A DNA stretch of 64,000 nucleotides from Pseudomonas putida (GTDB lineage: Bacteria; Pseudomonadota; Gammaproteobacteria; Pseudomonadales; Pseudomonadaceae): positions 1 to 64,000 of the forward strand of contig NZ_MKZO01000012.1 in NCBI RefSeq assembly GCF_001941965.1. Direction: 5' to 3'. The translations under genes and the position numbers were made by a program. Shown here one piece after another: positions 1 to 8,820 of this stretch (its first letter is position 1; every line of letters begins with the position of its first letter). Below the pieces are notes generated by a model, which was not told the origin of the DNA, did no database searches, and was given only the letters and a program-made list of their open reading frames with translations.

Positions 1-62
1 TTGCGGGTCTGCTTGCGCTTACCGGCGTACTCGGCATCGGCGAAGGTCATTTGTTTCATCAT
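1..62 (-). CDS. IS5-family transposase, N-terminal part only (runs off the window)
   Basis: Reading the minus strand from an ATG-ATG at 62-57 gives about 20 residues beginning MMKQMTFADAEYAGKRKQ, which resembles the conserved N-terminus of IS5-group DDE transposases (E. coli IS5 starts with a similar QLTFADSEF..KRRQTR stretch). The rest of the gene lies left of base 1. The transposase would cut and paste its own IS. In IS5 the start codon lies about 65 bp from the element end, so the terminal inverted repeat is expected around 110-150, but I could not define it. The call rests on a very short stretch. Confidence 0.6.
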   Translation of the reverse strand, partial: MMKQMTFADAEYAGKRKQTR

Positions 63-507
63 CGAAAAGCTCGGCGATTGGTGTCCGGGGATTTTGCCAA
101 ATCAGGAAGTCTTTTTCAGGATTTCCCCAGCTGCGCCACAACGGCCATGGCAGGCTCCATTCTCTCCCCGCTTCAACGGCCACGACCCGAACAGCTCAAG
201 AGCTTAGCACCGCCTTTTGCGGTTGCGTGCCTCACCACTCACGCTTACTCCCTTCCAGAACGCGCCAACTGCTAAGCTACATGAGGACGACTCGCCCACA
301 GCGCAAAGCACCTGTGTTCGCGCTATTGGCTGTCCCGTGCGTTGTGGTGCTGACCGTCGATGACGAGTCGAACCTACTGTATGGGCACTGCGCGCGGCAG
401 CCTTTCATGCGTGCCAGCTACGTGCCCAAGGTTGGACGCGGATCGAAGCGTGCGCAGGGTTTTTCGTGAAAGTATAAAATCTAATCAACTTTATCAGAAG
501 AAAATAT
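63..507. other. Gene-free stretch between IS5 transposase and LysR gene
   Basis: No ORF here looks like a real protein on either strand. The first part (about 63-150) probably holds the end of the IS5-type element. The last 40 bases before 508 are AT-rich and are the likely promoter/leader of the LysR gene. I see no clear -35/-10 pair, operator or terminator. Confidence 0.5.
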
Positions 508-1449
508 ATGATCGTAAGAAACTTTGAATACTTGCTTGCTTTGCACCGTGAAGGCCATTTTGGCAACGCGGCCAAAAGCTGCAATGTTTCTCAGCCGACA
601 CTCTCCGCGGGCATTAAGCAATTGGAGGAAGACATGGGTGTCGAGATCGTGCGTCATGGCCGACGCTATGACGGCCTCACTTCTGAAGGGATGCGCGTAC
701 TGTCTTGGGCTCAGCAGATGTATGACGACTGCAAAGGGCTGGAGCGAGAACTCTCCGCACTACGGCGAGGTATAGAGGGGCAATTCCGGCTAGGGATACT
801 CCCAGGAACTGCCGGTGTAGCGCCCACATTAAGCATCGCCCTTGCTGAAAAAACACCCTTACTTCAACAATCAGTTCTGGTTTCCGGCGCTTCTTCCCTG
901 CTACAGGCGATTCGAGAAAACAATTTGGATATCGCACTCATGCATTTGGAGGATATCCCAGGGGAAGACTTCGATACTCACCTTCTGTACCGTGAACGCA
1001 TTTTCCTTTTTCACGCCGCGAGAACACAGCAACCCCGAAGCACAACGTGGGACCATGTTCTCAATAGACAACTCTGCGTGCTGAACTCGGCAGTACCTGA
1101 ACCCATTCAAGATAGGCTGATGCAATGTACCGCGCAGACTATTCGCACTGATTCAATTGACGTGCTATCGGCACACGTGGCGACAGGAAAATATTCGGCA
1201 GTTCTTCCGCAATCTCTCGCCGGCCAACTCGCGCACATTCCAAATCTCCACGCAATCGCAATCAATGGACCAATGTCGCACTCAAATGTCGGATTCGTTG
1301 CTGGGAAAAATGCGTTCGAGGCACCGTCATCGCGTGCATTGCTCGAAATGGTGCACACCCCCGAACTCGCCGCCACTCTTCAATCCGTTATATCGATCCA
1401 TCGTCGGTTCCAGCCCAAAGCAGACTCATCTCAAAGCCCCCTGAAATAG
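508..1449 (+). CDS. LysR-family transcriptional regulator
   Basis: A 313-residue protein of normal LysR length. Residues 1-60 form the winged helix-turn-helix (NAAKSCNVSQPTLSAGIKQL with the usual SQPTLS recognition motif); residues about 90-295 form the periplasmic-binding-like effector domain. LysR proteins bind a small ligand and switch a nearby promoter. The N-terminus resembles regulators of formate/C1 genes such as FdsR, but this is an impression only. The next gene downstream is a formaldehyde dehydrogenase in the same direction, 466 bp away, which makes it a possible target. The gene is less GC-rich than the chromosomal core to the right, in line with foreign origin. Confidence 0.88.
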   Translation: MIVRNFEYLLALHREGHFGNAAKSCNVSQPTLSAGIKQLEEDMGVEIVRHGRRYDGLTSEGMRVLSWAQQMYDDCKGLERELSALRRGIEGQFRLGILPGTAGVAPTLSIALAEKTPLLQQSVLVSGASSLLQAIRENNLDIALMHLEDIPGEDFDTHLLYRERIFLFHAARTQQPRSTTWDHVLNRQLCVLNSAVPEPIQDRLMQCTAQTIRTDSIDVLSAHVATGKYSAVLPQSLAGQLAHIPNLHAIAINGPMSHSNVGFVAGKNAFEAPSSRALLEMVHTPELAATLQSVISIHRRFQPKADSSQSPLK

Positions 1450-1915
1450 CGAGTCTTGAAGAGCAACTCTGTATTGCTTCAACCAGGCGAAGATTGCAGG
1501 CATGCCGTGTGCGCCGCTAACAGGCGCCACGTGCTGAGCAACCCATCGAAGGCCACTAGGTCCAGGGGCAACTCGGGGGACAGGAGTACCTGCTGCATGC
1601 GGCCTCCTCATGTCTCGCTGGGTCGAGCTGACTGTTCCTAGATCAAGCTAGGAGGCGCGATGTAGCGATGATCGTTGCCCTCTCCCGGCTAGGAGACGAG
1701 CACGGCTCGACGATCCCGCGTAGATAGATCGTGCCTATCTGTACATAGATTATTCCAGTTTGACCACTTCTGAGCTTGATCCGATGCTGTCAAGACCGCA
1801 GAAGGAGACGCGGCCAACGGCTAGGCAGTACCACGATCGTTCTTCTTGACAGCGGTAAATTTCGTTTCCCACTTCGATTTAGAAGATGGAAACATTAACG
1901 CACAGAGGTGACGAA
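1450..1915. other. Gene-free stretch upstream of formaldehyde dehydrogenase
   Basis: This 466-bp gap carries no convincing gene. A TTGACA hexamer at 1846-1851 is a possible -35 element for fdhA, but I find no good -10 at 17 bp from it. LysR targets often contain T-N11-A motifs; several AT-rich positions could fit and none stands out. Confidence 0.4.
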
Positions 1916-3130
1916 ATGACTCCGACCGGTAACCGAATCGTGACTTTCGAGAAGCCCTTGGAAATGAAGGTCAACACCTTCAAATTTCCAGAGCTGATAA
2001 CCCCTCAAGGGAAAAGCGCACCCCATGGCGCTATCCTCAAAATAGTTACCACAAATATCTGTGGCAGCGACCTTCACATTTATCGCGGTTCGTTTGCTGT
2101 TCCCAAGGGAATGACCATGGGCCATGAAATGACCGGCGAAGTGATCGAAGTGGGATCAGACGTCGAAGTCGTGAAGAAGGGCGACATCGTTTCCGTTCCC
2201 TTCAATGTGGGGTGTGGGCGTTGCTACAACTGCAAGCATATGCGCTCCGATGTATGCGAGAACACCAACCCCGAAATCGACTGCGGAGCCTACGGGTTCA
2301 ACCTCGGTGGCTGGACGGGGGGGCAAGGTGATTATCTCTTCGTACCGTATGCGGATTTCAATCTCCTTCGCTTCCCTGACAAGGATGCCGCCATGGAAAA
2401 AATCCGCGACCTGACCCTTCTCTCTGACGTATTACCCACAGCTTTCCATGGGTTCGCTGGCCCAGACTGGCCAGCCGCGCCGGCCTACGTCGTCGGCGAA
2501 AACATCCTGATCTTCGGTGCCGGGCCGGTCGGCAGAGCGGGTGCCGCCTGCGCCAGACTTCTGGGTGCAGGCGCCATCATCGTTGCCGATTACATTCAAG
2601 AGCGGCTGGACCTTCTCAAGCCACACGGCGTGGAAACCATCAACCTTTCCGACGGCGTGCCGATCGAGGAGCATCTCGAACGCATTACCGGGCACAGGGA
2701 GGTGGATCGCGTCATCGACTATGTTGGTGTGGACTGCCGCGGGTTTGGCGCGGAGGCTGACAAGATCGTGGAGAGCGCTGTTACCAACGCAATGCTCAAA
2801 TATGTCCGCTTCGGCGGAATGACCAGTACGGTCGGTGTGTACTGCGCAAACCCGATCTCGAAAGACCCGAAAGCCAAGAAAGGCCATATGGATCTGGAAT
2901 GGTCCAACGCCTGGATCAAGTCGCCGCGAATGTCGGCTGGTCAATCTCCGACGGCCAACTACAACCACGCGTTAATGCGGGCGATACTGAACGATCGCAT
3001 GCCTTACCTTTCGCCGATGATGAACACTAAGTTCATCAAGCTCGAAGACGCGCCCGCCGCGTACAAAGAGTTCGACGCGGGTTCTGCATACAAGTACGTC
3101 ATCGACCCGCATGGTTCAGTGCGGCATTAA
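1916..3130 (+). CDS. fdhA: Glutathione-independent formaldehyde dehydrogenase (zinc, NAD)
   Basis: A 404-residue medium-chain zinc alcohol dehydrogenase of the FdhA/formaldehyde dismutase branch, which oxidises formaldehyde to formate with NAD in the cytoplasm without glutathione. Catalytic zinc ligands are seen as Cys49 (NICGSDLH) and His70 (GHEMTGE). Four cysteines at 100, 103, 106 and 114 form the structural zinc lobe. The Rossmann GAGPVG lies at 201-206. I chose the ATG at 1916 because AGAGGTG stands 6 bases upstream; an in-frame ATG at 1886 would add 10 unlike residues. It is cargo of the integrative element. A related dismutase or other aldehyde substrate cannot be excluded. Confidence 0.9.
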   Translation: MTPTGNRIVTFEKPLEMKVNTFKFPELITPQGKSAPHGAILKIVTTNICGSDLHIYRGSFAVPKGMTMGHEMTGEVIEVGSDVEVVKKGDIVSVPFNVGCGRCYNCKHMRSDVCENTNPEIDCGAYGFNLGGWTGGQGDYLFVPYADFNLLRFPDKDAAMEKIRDLTLLSDVLPTAFHGFAGPDWPAAPAYVVGENILIFGAGPVGRAGAACARLLGAGAIIVADYIQERLDLLKPHGVETINLSDGVPIEEHLERITGHREVDRVIDYVGVDCRGFGAEADKIVESAVTNAMLKYVRFGGMTSTVGVYCANPISKDPKAKKGHMDLEWSNAWIKSPRMSAGQSPTANYNHALMRAILNDRMPYLSPMMNTKFIKLEDAPAAYKEFDAGSAYKYVIDPHGSVRH

Positions 3131-3614
3131 GCATCCGGCGCGGGCTAAGCATCAGGATGTCTCACACTTTCTGGTGAGAGGCATTCTGGTCCCGCCAGTC
3201 TCCGGGCAGCAACTGGAGCCGGCGAATATTTTCGCCGGCATTTGCCGTCTGCCCCAGGGTACTTGCCTTGGCTCGGACCAGGAGCAGAGCCTCAGCAATC
3301 CGCAGGTGATGATCAACCGCAAGCGTGTTCAAGCGCTTGGTTCGCAATCGGCCAAGGGTCAGACGGGGACGATGCACGGCATCCATTGACGTGCGTGGCT
3401 GGAGATAGCCTTCGTCTGATCCTTATCACCCCACGGACTTGATCAGGCTCGCCTAGTGTTGTGCCTGCCTCGGGCCATCGCACGGTCAACCCAGCCCTGG
3501 CTCATTCAGCCAGAAGTTTCCAATGATGTGGCCGAACTCGCCGCCGCCAGAATGGCAGTCACTTCTATAGGGAGATAGCACAGTGTTGGATAAGTCGGAA
3601 CGGGAGGGTGGCCT
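3131..3614. other. Gene-free or decayed stretch between fdhA and LysR
   Basis: No family is recognisable in these 484 bp. A minus-strand reading frame at 3162-3386 (74 codons) has a protein-like composition and could be a remnant of a lost gene, but I could not match it to anything. The inverted repeat GCCGGCGAATATTTTCGCCGGC near 3219-3240 is a perfect-looking palindrome whose role (operator or hairpin) is unknown. Confidence 0.4.
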
Positions 3615-4505
3615 ATGGAGCTGCGCCATCTTCGCTGCTTCGTAGTTCTTGCTGAGGAGCTACATTTCACGCGGGCGGCTGAGCGCCTGCATATCGAACA
3701 ACCACCGCTATCACGAGCCATCAAGGAACTTGAGGACGAGTTGGGCGTAGTGCTCTTCGACCGAAACCGACGAGGAACAGTTCTAACGGCGGCGGGCGCG
3801 GTCTTCTTGCAAGATGTTCGCCGTCTATTCACAGTGCTGGAACAGGCTCGTGAAAATGCCAAGGCTGTGGCATCGGGCTTGCGCGGTAGCCTGCGCATCG
3901 CTGTATCAGATGGGGCTATCGATCCACGGCTGTCGGCATTTCTGGCTCGTTGCCGCGCCGAGGAGCCGGAGATCGAAATACGCTTGTCAGAAGTGCCTCT
4001 GGCAGAGCAAGTGCGTGGCTTGCGTTCGGGCGACTTCATGATCGGGTTCGCGCACACGGGCGATGTCGGCGACGGTATCGCTGCCGAACCAATCTGGCAC
4101 GACCCGCTGGTGATTGCGGTGCCAGCTCGTCACTCATTGCTCACCTACAAGGAGGTGCCACTTCAAGAACTTCAAGGCCATCCACTTGTCCTGTGCGACC
4201 CGCAGGTATGCGAGGGCTATTGCCGCGAACTCAAGCGGCTGCTCAACACGTTGGAGCACAAGCTGAATGTTGTCGAGGAAGTGTCCTCGCTGGACATGAT
4301 GCTCACGTTGGTCGGCGCCGGCTACGGCATCGGCTTCATGACGGCGACCAAGATTCCCATCTCCCAACGGCCGGATGTGGTGATCCGCCCCTTGGCGATG
4401 GATTCTGCCGTGATCACCACCTACCTGCTTCGGCCGGACGGCGGCAATTTATCGGCTTCGGTGGAGCGATTTATCGTTCGCCTTCGCGACTCTTCGGACG
4501 GTTGA
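3615..4505 (+). CDS. LysR-family transcriptional regulator
   Basis: A 296-residue complete LysR protein. The N-terminal helix-turn-helix (residues about 1-60) has the canonical FTRAAERLHIEQPPLSRAIK motif; residues 90-295 are the effector-binding domain. Its effector domain shares features with the DNA-binding-domain-less protein at 4941-5594: both have RAEEPE early and an S-[LF]-[DE]-MM...AGYG[IV]G stretch late. The two therefore look like distant duplicates or partners. It ends 22 bp from the convergent Xre-type gene. Its target is unknown; the nearby peroxidase is a candidate. Confidence 0.92.
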   Translation: MELRHLRCFVVLAEELHFTRAAERLHIEQPPLSRAIKELEDELGVVLFDRNRRGTVLTAAGAVFLQDVRRLFTVLEQARENAKAVASGLRGSLRIAVSDGAIDPRLSAFLARCRAEEPEIEIRLSEVPLAEQVRGLRSGDFMIGFAHTGDVGDGIAAEPIWHDPLVIAVPARHSLLTYKEVPLQELQGHPLVLCDPQVCEGYCRELKRLLNTLEHKLNVVEEVSSLDMMLTLVGAGYGIGFMTATKIPISQRPDVVIRPLAMDSAVITTYLLRPDGGNLSASVERFIVRLRDSSDG

Positions 4506-4527
4506 CGGAGCCTGGCAGGCTAGACAC

Positions 4528-4821
4528 TCAGGGATCAGTGTCGGCACGCAGATTGCGTTCGGTCGCCGTCATCAGGTCAGCCGCGCTTATTCCAAGTGCC
4601 GTAGAAATTTTCAGTATGAGCGGAAGCGTGGGCACGTGCTCACCACGCTCGATCTTACCCATGTGAGAACGCGAAATGCTTGCCCGAGATGCGAACTCGT
4701 CTTGCGCGACTCCTTGAGCGACGCGCGCAGCGCGCACGGCCTGTCCGAAGGCTAACGCCGACTCGGATTCATACGTCGATGTGCCAGAAGGACGGCCTGG
4801 CTGAATTGTTGATTTCTGCAT
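4528..4821 (-). CDS. Xre-family helix-turn-helix regulator
   Basis: A 97-residue protein (from ATG 4821) with a Cro/C1-type helix-turn-helix over about residues 25-85: ARVAQGVAQDEFASRASISR followed by MGKIERGEHVPTL. Such proteins bind short DNA repeats, usually as dimers, and often repress themselves. A GTG at 4848 gives an alternative 106-residue start, but neither start has a clear ribosome site. The gene is divergent from the LysR-like gene at 4941, and two direct repeats lie between them, so it probably controls that intergenic region. Confidence 0.8.
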   Translation of the reverse strand: MQKSTIQPGRPSGTSTYESESALAFGQAVRAARVAQGVAQDEFASRASISRSHMGKIERGEHVPTLPLILKISTALGISAADLMTATERNLRADTDP

Positions 4822-4852
4822 TAGCAGAAGCGTCAAACAATCTGCCACAATT

Positions 4853-4879
4853 AACCACGTTAAAGATAACGACGTTAAA
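4853..4879. promoter_or_regulatory. Direct repeat AACSACGTTAAA, candidate Xre operator
   Basis: Two 12-bp copies, AACCACGTTAAA at 4853-4864 and AACGACGTTAAA at 4868-4879, differ at one base and have a 15-bp period. They sit in the AT-rich divergent region between the Xre gene and the LysR-like gene. Their position suits an operator for one or both regulators. This is inference from layout; the protein bound is not known. Confidence 0.5.
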
Positions 4880-4940
4880 CTTCACTCTTTCCTGAAACGC
4901 TGGTTTGCCTTTCTGGACAGATCGCTTATTGGGGGCCCTC

Positions 4941-5594
4941 ATGCATGACGCCACCAGCCAGTTTTCCCATTTCAGGCTTGCTATCGCGCCCGGAGTGCCA
5001 TCCTCTTGCCTCACAACGCTTCTTGCCCTACAGCGCGCGGAGGAACCAGAAGTCACCATCACGTTCTTTGAGACCTCAGCCGATGATCTGTTGACGGGCC
5101 TTGAGGAAGGCCGCTACGACGCTGGAATGACGCTTCGGAACGCTGGTGCTCCGGCTGTGAAAAGCCAACCGCTCTGGGTGGAGAACGTGGCTGTTGCAGT
5201 GCCGCTGGGGTCCCCCTTAGTTGCCCAGGCGAAGATCACGCTTGCCGAGCTTCTGGACTATCCGGTGTTTCGCTGGCCGGCGGAGGCTTGCCTACTGCTG
5301 GATCAGCGACTGTCCTTTCTTCCGTTGAGCCAGCAGAGCATTCAGCACGTGACTTCGTTCGAGATGATGGCGCTTTGGGTGACCGCTGGCTACGGAGTGG
5401 GGCTCTCCGCGCAATCGCGCATTGAGCGTGCCCATGCGTGGGGGATCACTATGCGACCGCTTTCAGACGGCCCCTACGAGATCGTGACATACCTGCAGCG
5501 ACCCCACGGACGAGCCAATGTTGTTTCTGAGCGGTTCGAGCACAGGGCAATGCTGGTTGCCAGGGACAGGGCGGCTTGCTCGAATACCCCATAG
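4941..5594 (+). CDS. LysR-like effector-domain protein without DNA-binding domain
   Basis: A 217-residue protein that corresponds only to the substrate-binding half of LysR regulators: FRLAIAPG opens the first beta-strand and VTSFEMMALWVTAGYGVGLS is typical of the second lobe. No helix-turn-helix precedes it; upstream in-frame codons (from 4905) add only 12 unlike residues and the region before that is promoter-like DNA. I chose ATG 4941, with GGGGGC a few bases upstream. It may bind a ligand and sequester or heterodimerise with a full LysR protein such as 3615-4505. It is not an obvious fresh truncation, since it has its own divergent promoter region. Confidence 0.75.
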   Translation: MHDATSQFSHFRLAIAPGVPSSCLTTLLALQRAEEPEVTITFFETSADDLLTGLEEGRYDAGMTLRNAGAPAVKSQPLWVENVAVAVPLGSPLVAQAKITLAELLDYPVFRWPAEACLLLDQRLSFLPLSQQSIQHVTSFEMMALWVTAGYGVGLSAQSRIERAHAWGITMRPLSDGPYEIVTYLQRPHGRANVVSERFEHRAMLVARDRAACSNTP

Positions 5595-5712
5595 CCCGCT
5601 CTCGCCGAGGCTGCGTGCGGGTAATTGCAGCGGCACGCGCCTGTTAGCGCGCCAGTGATAGCGCTTCCATCTCTGGCAATATGATGAATTAACATGGTCT
5701 TTGGAGGCACGA

Positions 5713-6681
5713 ATGGTTGGAAGTGGTTGGGATCGAGTACCAATTGACTCGCAAAGCATCGATGCGCCGCTGTCGCGCGCGGCGGTGTTTCTCACGTTGA
5801 CGGTCGCCGAGGGCCACGAGGCCCTTCAGGCGGTCGCCGGCGTCTTGGACGGGCTGGACGACCTGATCAAAACGGTGGGCTTCCGCGATCTCAACGGCCG
5901 GCTGTCGTGCATCACTGCACTGGGATCGGCGCTATGGGACCGTTTCCAGACCGGGAAGCGCCCGAAGGAACTACGGCCCTTCGTGCCCATCGAGGGTGCC
6001 AAGCACACCGCGCCTGCCACGCCCGGCGACCTGTTCTTTCACATCCGTGCCGAACGCGAGGACCTCTGTTTTGAATTCGAGCGCCTGCTGCTGGACCAAC
6101 TGGGCAGCAGCGTGACGGTGGCCGACGAGGTGGTCGGTTTTCGCTACTTCGACTCCCGCGACCTGCTTGGCTTTGTCGATGGCACGGCCAACCCGACCGG
6201 GCACGACATCGGCGCCTCGACGCTGGTCGGCAGTGAAGATCAGGCGTTCGCCGGCGGCAGCTACTTGGTGGTGCAGAAGTATCTGCACCAAATGCAGCCG
6301 TGGGCTCGGCTCGCCAAGGACGAGCAAGAGCGGATCATCGGCCGGGAGATCGTCAGCAATGTCGAATTGCCCGACGCGACGAGCGGCCAGAAATCGCACA
6401 AGACCCTCGCCACGATCGTGGACGACGACGGCACCGAGCACGACATCCTGCGCGACAACATGCCCTTCGGCCGCCCCGGCCAGGGCGAATATGGCACCTA
6501 CTTCATCGGCTACTCCAGGCATCTGTGGGTGACGCAGAAGATGCTGGAGCGCATGTTCCTCGGCGATCCGCCAGGCATGCACGACCGCCTGCTCGATTTC
6601 TCGACGGCGCACACCGGCGCCGTGTTCTTCGCTCCCGCACCGCGCACGCTGAGCGAACTCGTGGAGGCGGTGCAAGCGTAA
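5713..6681 (+). CDS. DyP-type heme peroxidase (class B, YfeX/DypB-like)
   Basis: A 322-residue cytoplasmic dye-decolorising-type peroxidase that uses hydrogen peroxide to oxidise dyes, phenolics or porphyrin-like substrates. The family motif GFVDG is at 153-157 with distal Asp156; His229 (QKSHK) fits the proximal heme ligand; Arg247 and Asn249 (LRDNMPFG) fit the distal pocket. This spacing closely parallels Rhodococcus DypB (Asp153, His226, Arg244, Asn246). No signal peptide is present. The start is ATG 5713 with TTGGAGG just upstream. It follows the LysR-like gene by 118 bp in the same direction and is element cargo. Its physiological substrate is not deducible. Confidence 0.92.
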   Translation: MVGSGWDRVPIDSQSIDAPLSRAAVFLTLTVAEGHEALQAVAGVLDGLDDLIKTVGFRDLNGRLSCITALGSALWDRFQTGKRPKELRPFVPIEGAKHTAPATPGDLFFHIRAEREDLCFEFERLLLDQLGSSVTVADEVVGFRYFDSRDLLGFVDGTANPTGHDIGASTLVGSEDQAFAGGSYLVVQKYLHQMQPWARLAKDEQERIIGREIVSNVELPDATSGQKSHKTLATIVDDDGTEHDILRDNMPFGRPGQGEYGTYFIGYSRHLWVTQKMLERMFLGDPPGMHDRLLDFSTAHTGAVFFAPAPRTLSELVEAVQA

Positions 6682-6718
6682 TGCAGGGGCCGCAAGGCCC
6701 CTGCAAGGTTTGAGAGCC

Positions 6719-8662
6719 CTATGCTCCGTCTAGAACTACTGCGCTATCCACCAGCCGACGAACGCTTTGCCGCACATCCTCGGGGATGGGGTACGGGGCA
6801 ATGGCCTCGGGCATATCCGCATAGTGCTGGTAGTCGCCCATGATGACCTGGATGATCGCCGGTACGTTGGTCGGCGTGACCGCATCAATGGCCGCGCGGT
6901 CCCCCAGGTCAGGGTGCGGCTGGGTCAGCATGCGGTACAGATCCCACGAATCCGCGTGCGGGCACTGGTTCATGAGCACCTGGGCCAGCTTGTGCTTGAG
7001 CGGCACCAGTTGCCAATCGGGAACACGCTGCCCCCGATTGCCCAAACTGATGGACAGCAACTTGCCCGCTTTCAGTTCGCGGTTGATCTGGTCCTTGGAC
7101 TTTCCGGCCAGCTTGCCGAACAGCGGGACCGGCAAGCTGCTTGGAGACTCGTAGATGGTCAGCATTTCCTCGCGCTCGCGCTGGATCGCGGACACTTCCG
7201 GCTCTGGGGCATGCGTCGGAGGCGGCGGTACCTGAGACAGCCGCTGGAACGTGATGCCGCCGCTGCTCGGGGTTACGACAATAGGCGTGGCCACGACGGG
7301 CGGGACGCCGGGAGGAGTGGGCTCGGCCATCGCGAGGGTCGCATCCACCGCTTCCTCCACTTCTGCCATCGCCGGCGCCCCGTCGATACGGATGGTCAGA
7401 TGCGCGCTCGCGGCTTCCACTTCGCCCTGTTCGAGCAGGTCGAGCCGATCGGCCCAGTCCTGCATCATCCGACGGCGCGGCTCAACGTACTTGGCGTGGT
7501 TGTAGGACGAACTCACCTTGTTGGGGTCGGAATGGGAAAGCTGCGCGTCCACCCAAATCTTCGGGTAGCCAATCTCGTTGAGCGCCGTCGAGATAGTGCC
7601 GCGGATGCCGTGGCCGGTCAGGCGCCCCTCATAGCCCATGAGCTGCACGGCCTTGTTGAGGGTGTTCTCGCTGATGCGCTTCTTGAGTTCGCTGCGGTGT
7701 GACAGCAAGTACTTCTGCGCCGGCCGCATCACCCCCAGGAGATAGCGCACGATCTCGATGGCCTGCAGGGATAGCGGCACGATATAGGGGGGCACATCCT
7801 GCGGCCGCTTCCCTGCCTTGCGCATTTCATCCTGGAGCTGCTTGACGATCTGCGGTGGGATGATCCACAAGCCCCTGTCGAGGTCGAACTGTTCGGGTTC
7901 GGCCAATCGCAGTTCGCCGGTGCGCACCCCGGTCAGGAACAGCAGCCGGACGCCAAGCTGGGTCTGCCAGCCACGGGGGTTGTAGAGCCGGAGCTTCTGG
8001 AGGAACTCGGGCATCTCGGGCAGGTGCAGGTAGGGATTGTGGGCTACGGGGGGCTTGGGCTCTGCCACCACGTCCAGGTCGGCGGCCGGGTTGACTTCCA
8101 ACCCCTCGGCAATGACCAGGGCATAGCGGAACAACTGGTTGAACCAGGTGCGGACCTTCTCGGCGGTGGTGAACGCCTTGCGTTTCTCGATCGCCGCCAA
8201 GACGCCCAGGAGTTGGGGGCGGCGAATGTCGTAGATCGACATTCTTCCCAGGGTGGGCAACACGTCCTTGTTGAAGATGCGCAGGATCTGCGACAGCGTG
8301 CTTTGACGGCCTTCCTTGAGTTCCTTGCGGCGATGCTCGACCCAGGCATCGAAGACGGTCTTGAAGGTGTATTCGCCCGCCAGCTTGGCCGCGTGCCGTT
8401 TCTGGTCGCGCTCGACCTGAGGATCGATCCCCCTGGCGAGCAGGGCCTGGGCCTTGTCTCGCTCGATCCGGGCCTCGCGCAGGCTGAGAGCAGGATAGCC
8501 GCCCAGGCACAGGCGCTTTTGCTTGCCCAGCCAGTAGTAGCGGAATTGCCATGACTTGCCGCCTGCGGCTGAGACCATCAGGCCCAGGCAGTCGTTGTCG
8601 GAGAGGGTGTAGCGTTTTCCGGTGGTCTTCGCCTGCCGGACGGTCAGATCAGAGAGCGCCAT
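6719..8662 (-). CDS. int: ICEclc/PAGI-2-type tyrosine integrase
   Basis: A 647-residue site-specific recombinase with a P4-type N-terminal arm-binding domain (LSDNDCLGLMV...GKQKRLCLGGYPALSL), a core-binding region about 100-200, and a catalytic domain with Arg247 (TGVRTGELRL), His351/Arg354 (GHGIRGT), His377 and probable nucleophile Tyr387 (SYNHAKY). The roughly 220-residue C-terminal extension is typical of ICEclc-family integrases, not of the ordinary 400-residue P4 integrases. The start ATG 8662 has AGGAG 7 bases upstream. It reads away from tRNA-Gly, 226 bp from the attachment core. Role: excision and insertion of the element at tRNA-Gly. Confidence 0.93.
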   Translation of the reverse strand: MALSDLTVRQAKTTGKRYTLSDNDCLGLMVSAAGGKSWQFRYYWLGKQKRLCLGGYPALSLREARIERDKAQALLARGIDPQVERDQKRHAAKLAGEYTFKTVFDAWVEHRRKELKEGRQSTLSQILRIFNKDVLPTLGRMSIYDIRRPQLLGVLAAIEKRKAFTTAEKVRTWFNQLFRYALVIAEGLEVNPAADLDVVAEPKPPVAHNPYLHLPEMPEFLQKLRLYNPRGWQTQLGVRLLFLTGVRTGELRLAEPEQFDLDRGLWIIPPQIVKQLQDEMRKAGKRPQDVPPYIVPLSLQAIEIVRYLLGVMRPAQKYLLSHRSELKKRISENTLNKAVQLMGYEGRLTGHGIRGTISTALNEIGYPKIWVDAQLSHSDPNKVSSSYNHAKYVEPRRRMMQDWADRLDLLEQGEVEAASAHLTIRIDGAPAMAEVEEAVDATLAMAEPTPPGVPPVVATPIVVTPSSGGITFQRLSQVPPPPTHAPEPEVSAIQREREEMLTIYESPSSLPVPLFGKLAGKSKDQINRELKAGKLLSISLGNRGQRVPDWQLVPLKHKLAQVLMNQCPHADSWDLYRMLTQPHPDLGDRAAIDAVTPTNVPAIIQVIMGDYQHYADMPEAIAPYPIPEDVRQSVRRLVDSAVVLDGA

Positions 8663-8820
8663 TTCGAGACTCCTAAGTAATGACTTAGGCCCTATGCTCG
8701 TCATGGTCCCCGCTCAGCCCCAGCAACTATCCGGTAGCCGACCCACCCGTATTCTTGTGCCTTATTTGGTCACTCAAAAACGGTAGCTGTGGGTGGATTT
8801 CCGTGGCACTCGCTGGAATG

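Noticed and set aside
67..150. Exact inverted repeat of the IS5-type element
   Set aside because: Only one end is in view, so the repeat cannot be defined.
374..390. CTGTATGGGCACTG as a LexA box
   Set aside because: Right half does not match ACAG at the proper spacing.
1426..1611. Minus-strand frame after the LysR gene as a small protein
   Set aside because: It overlaps the LysR stop, has no ribosome site and resembles no family.
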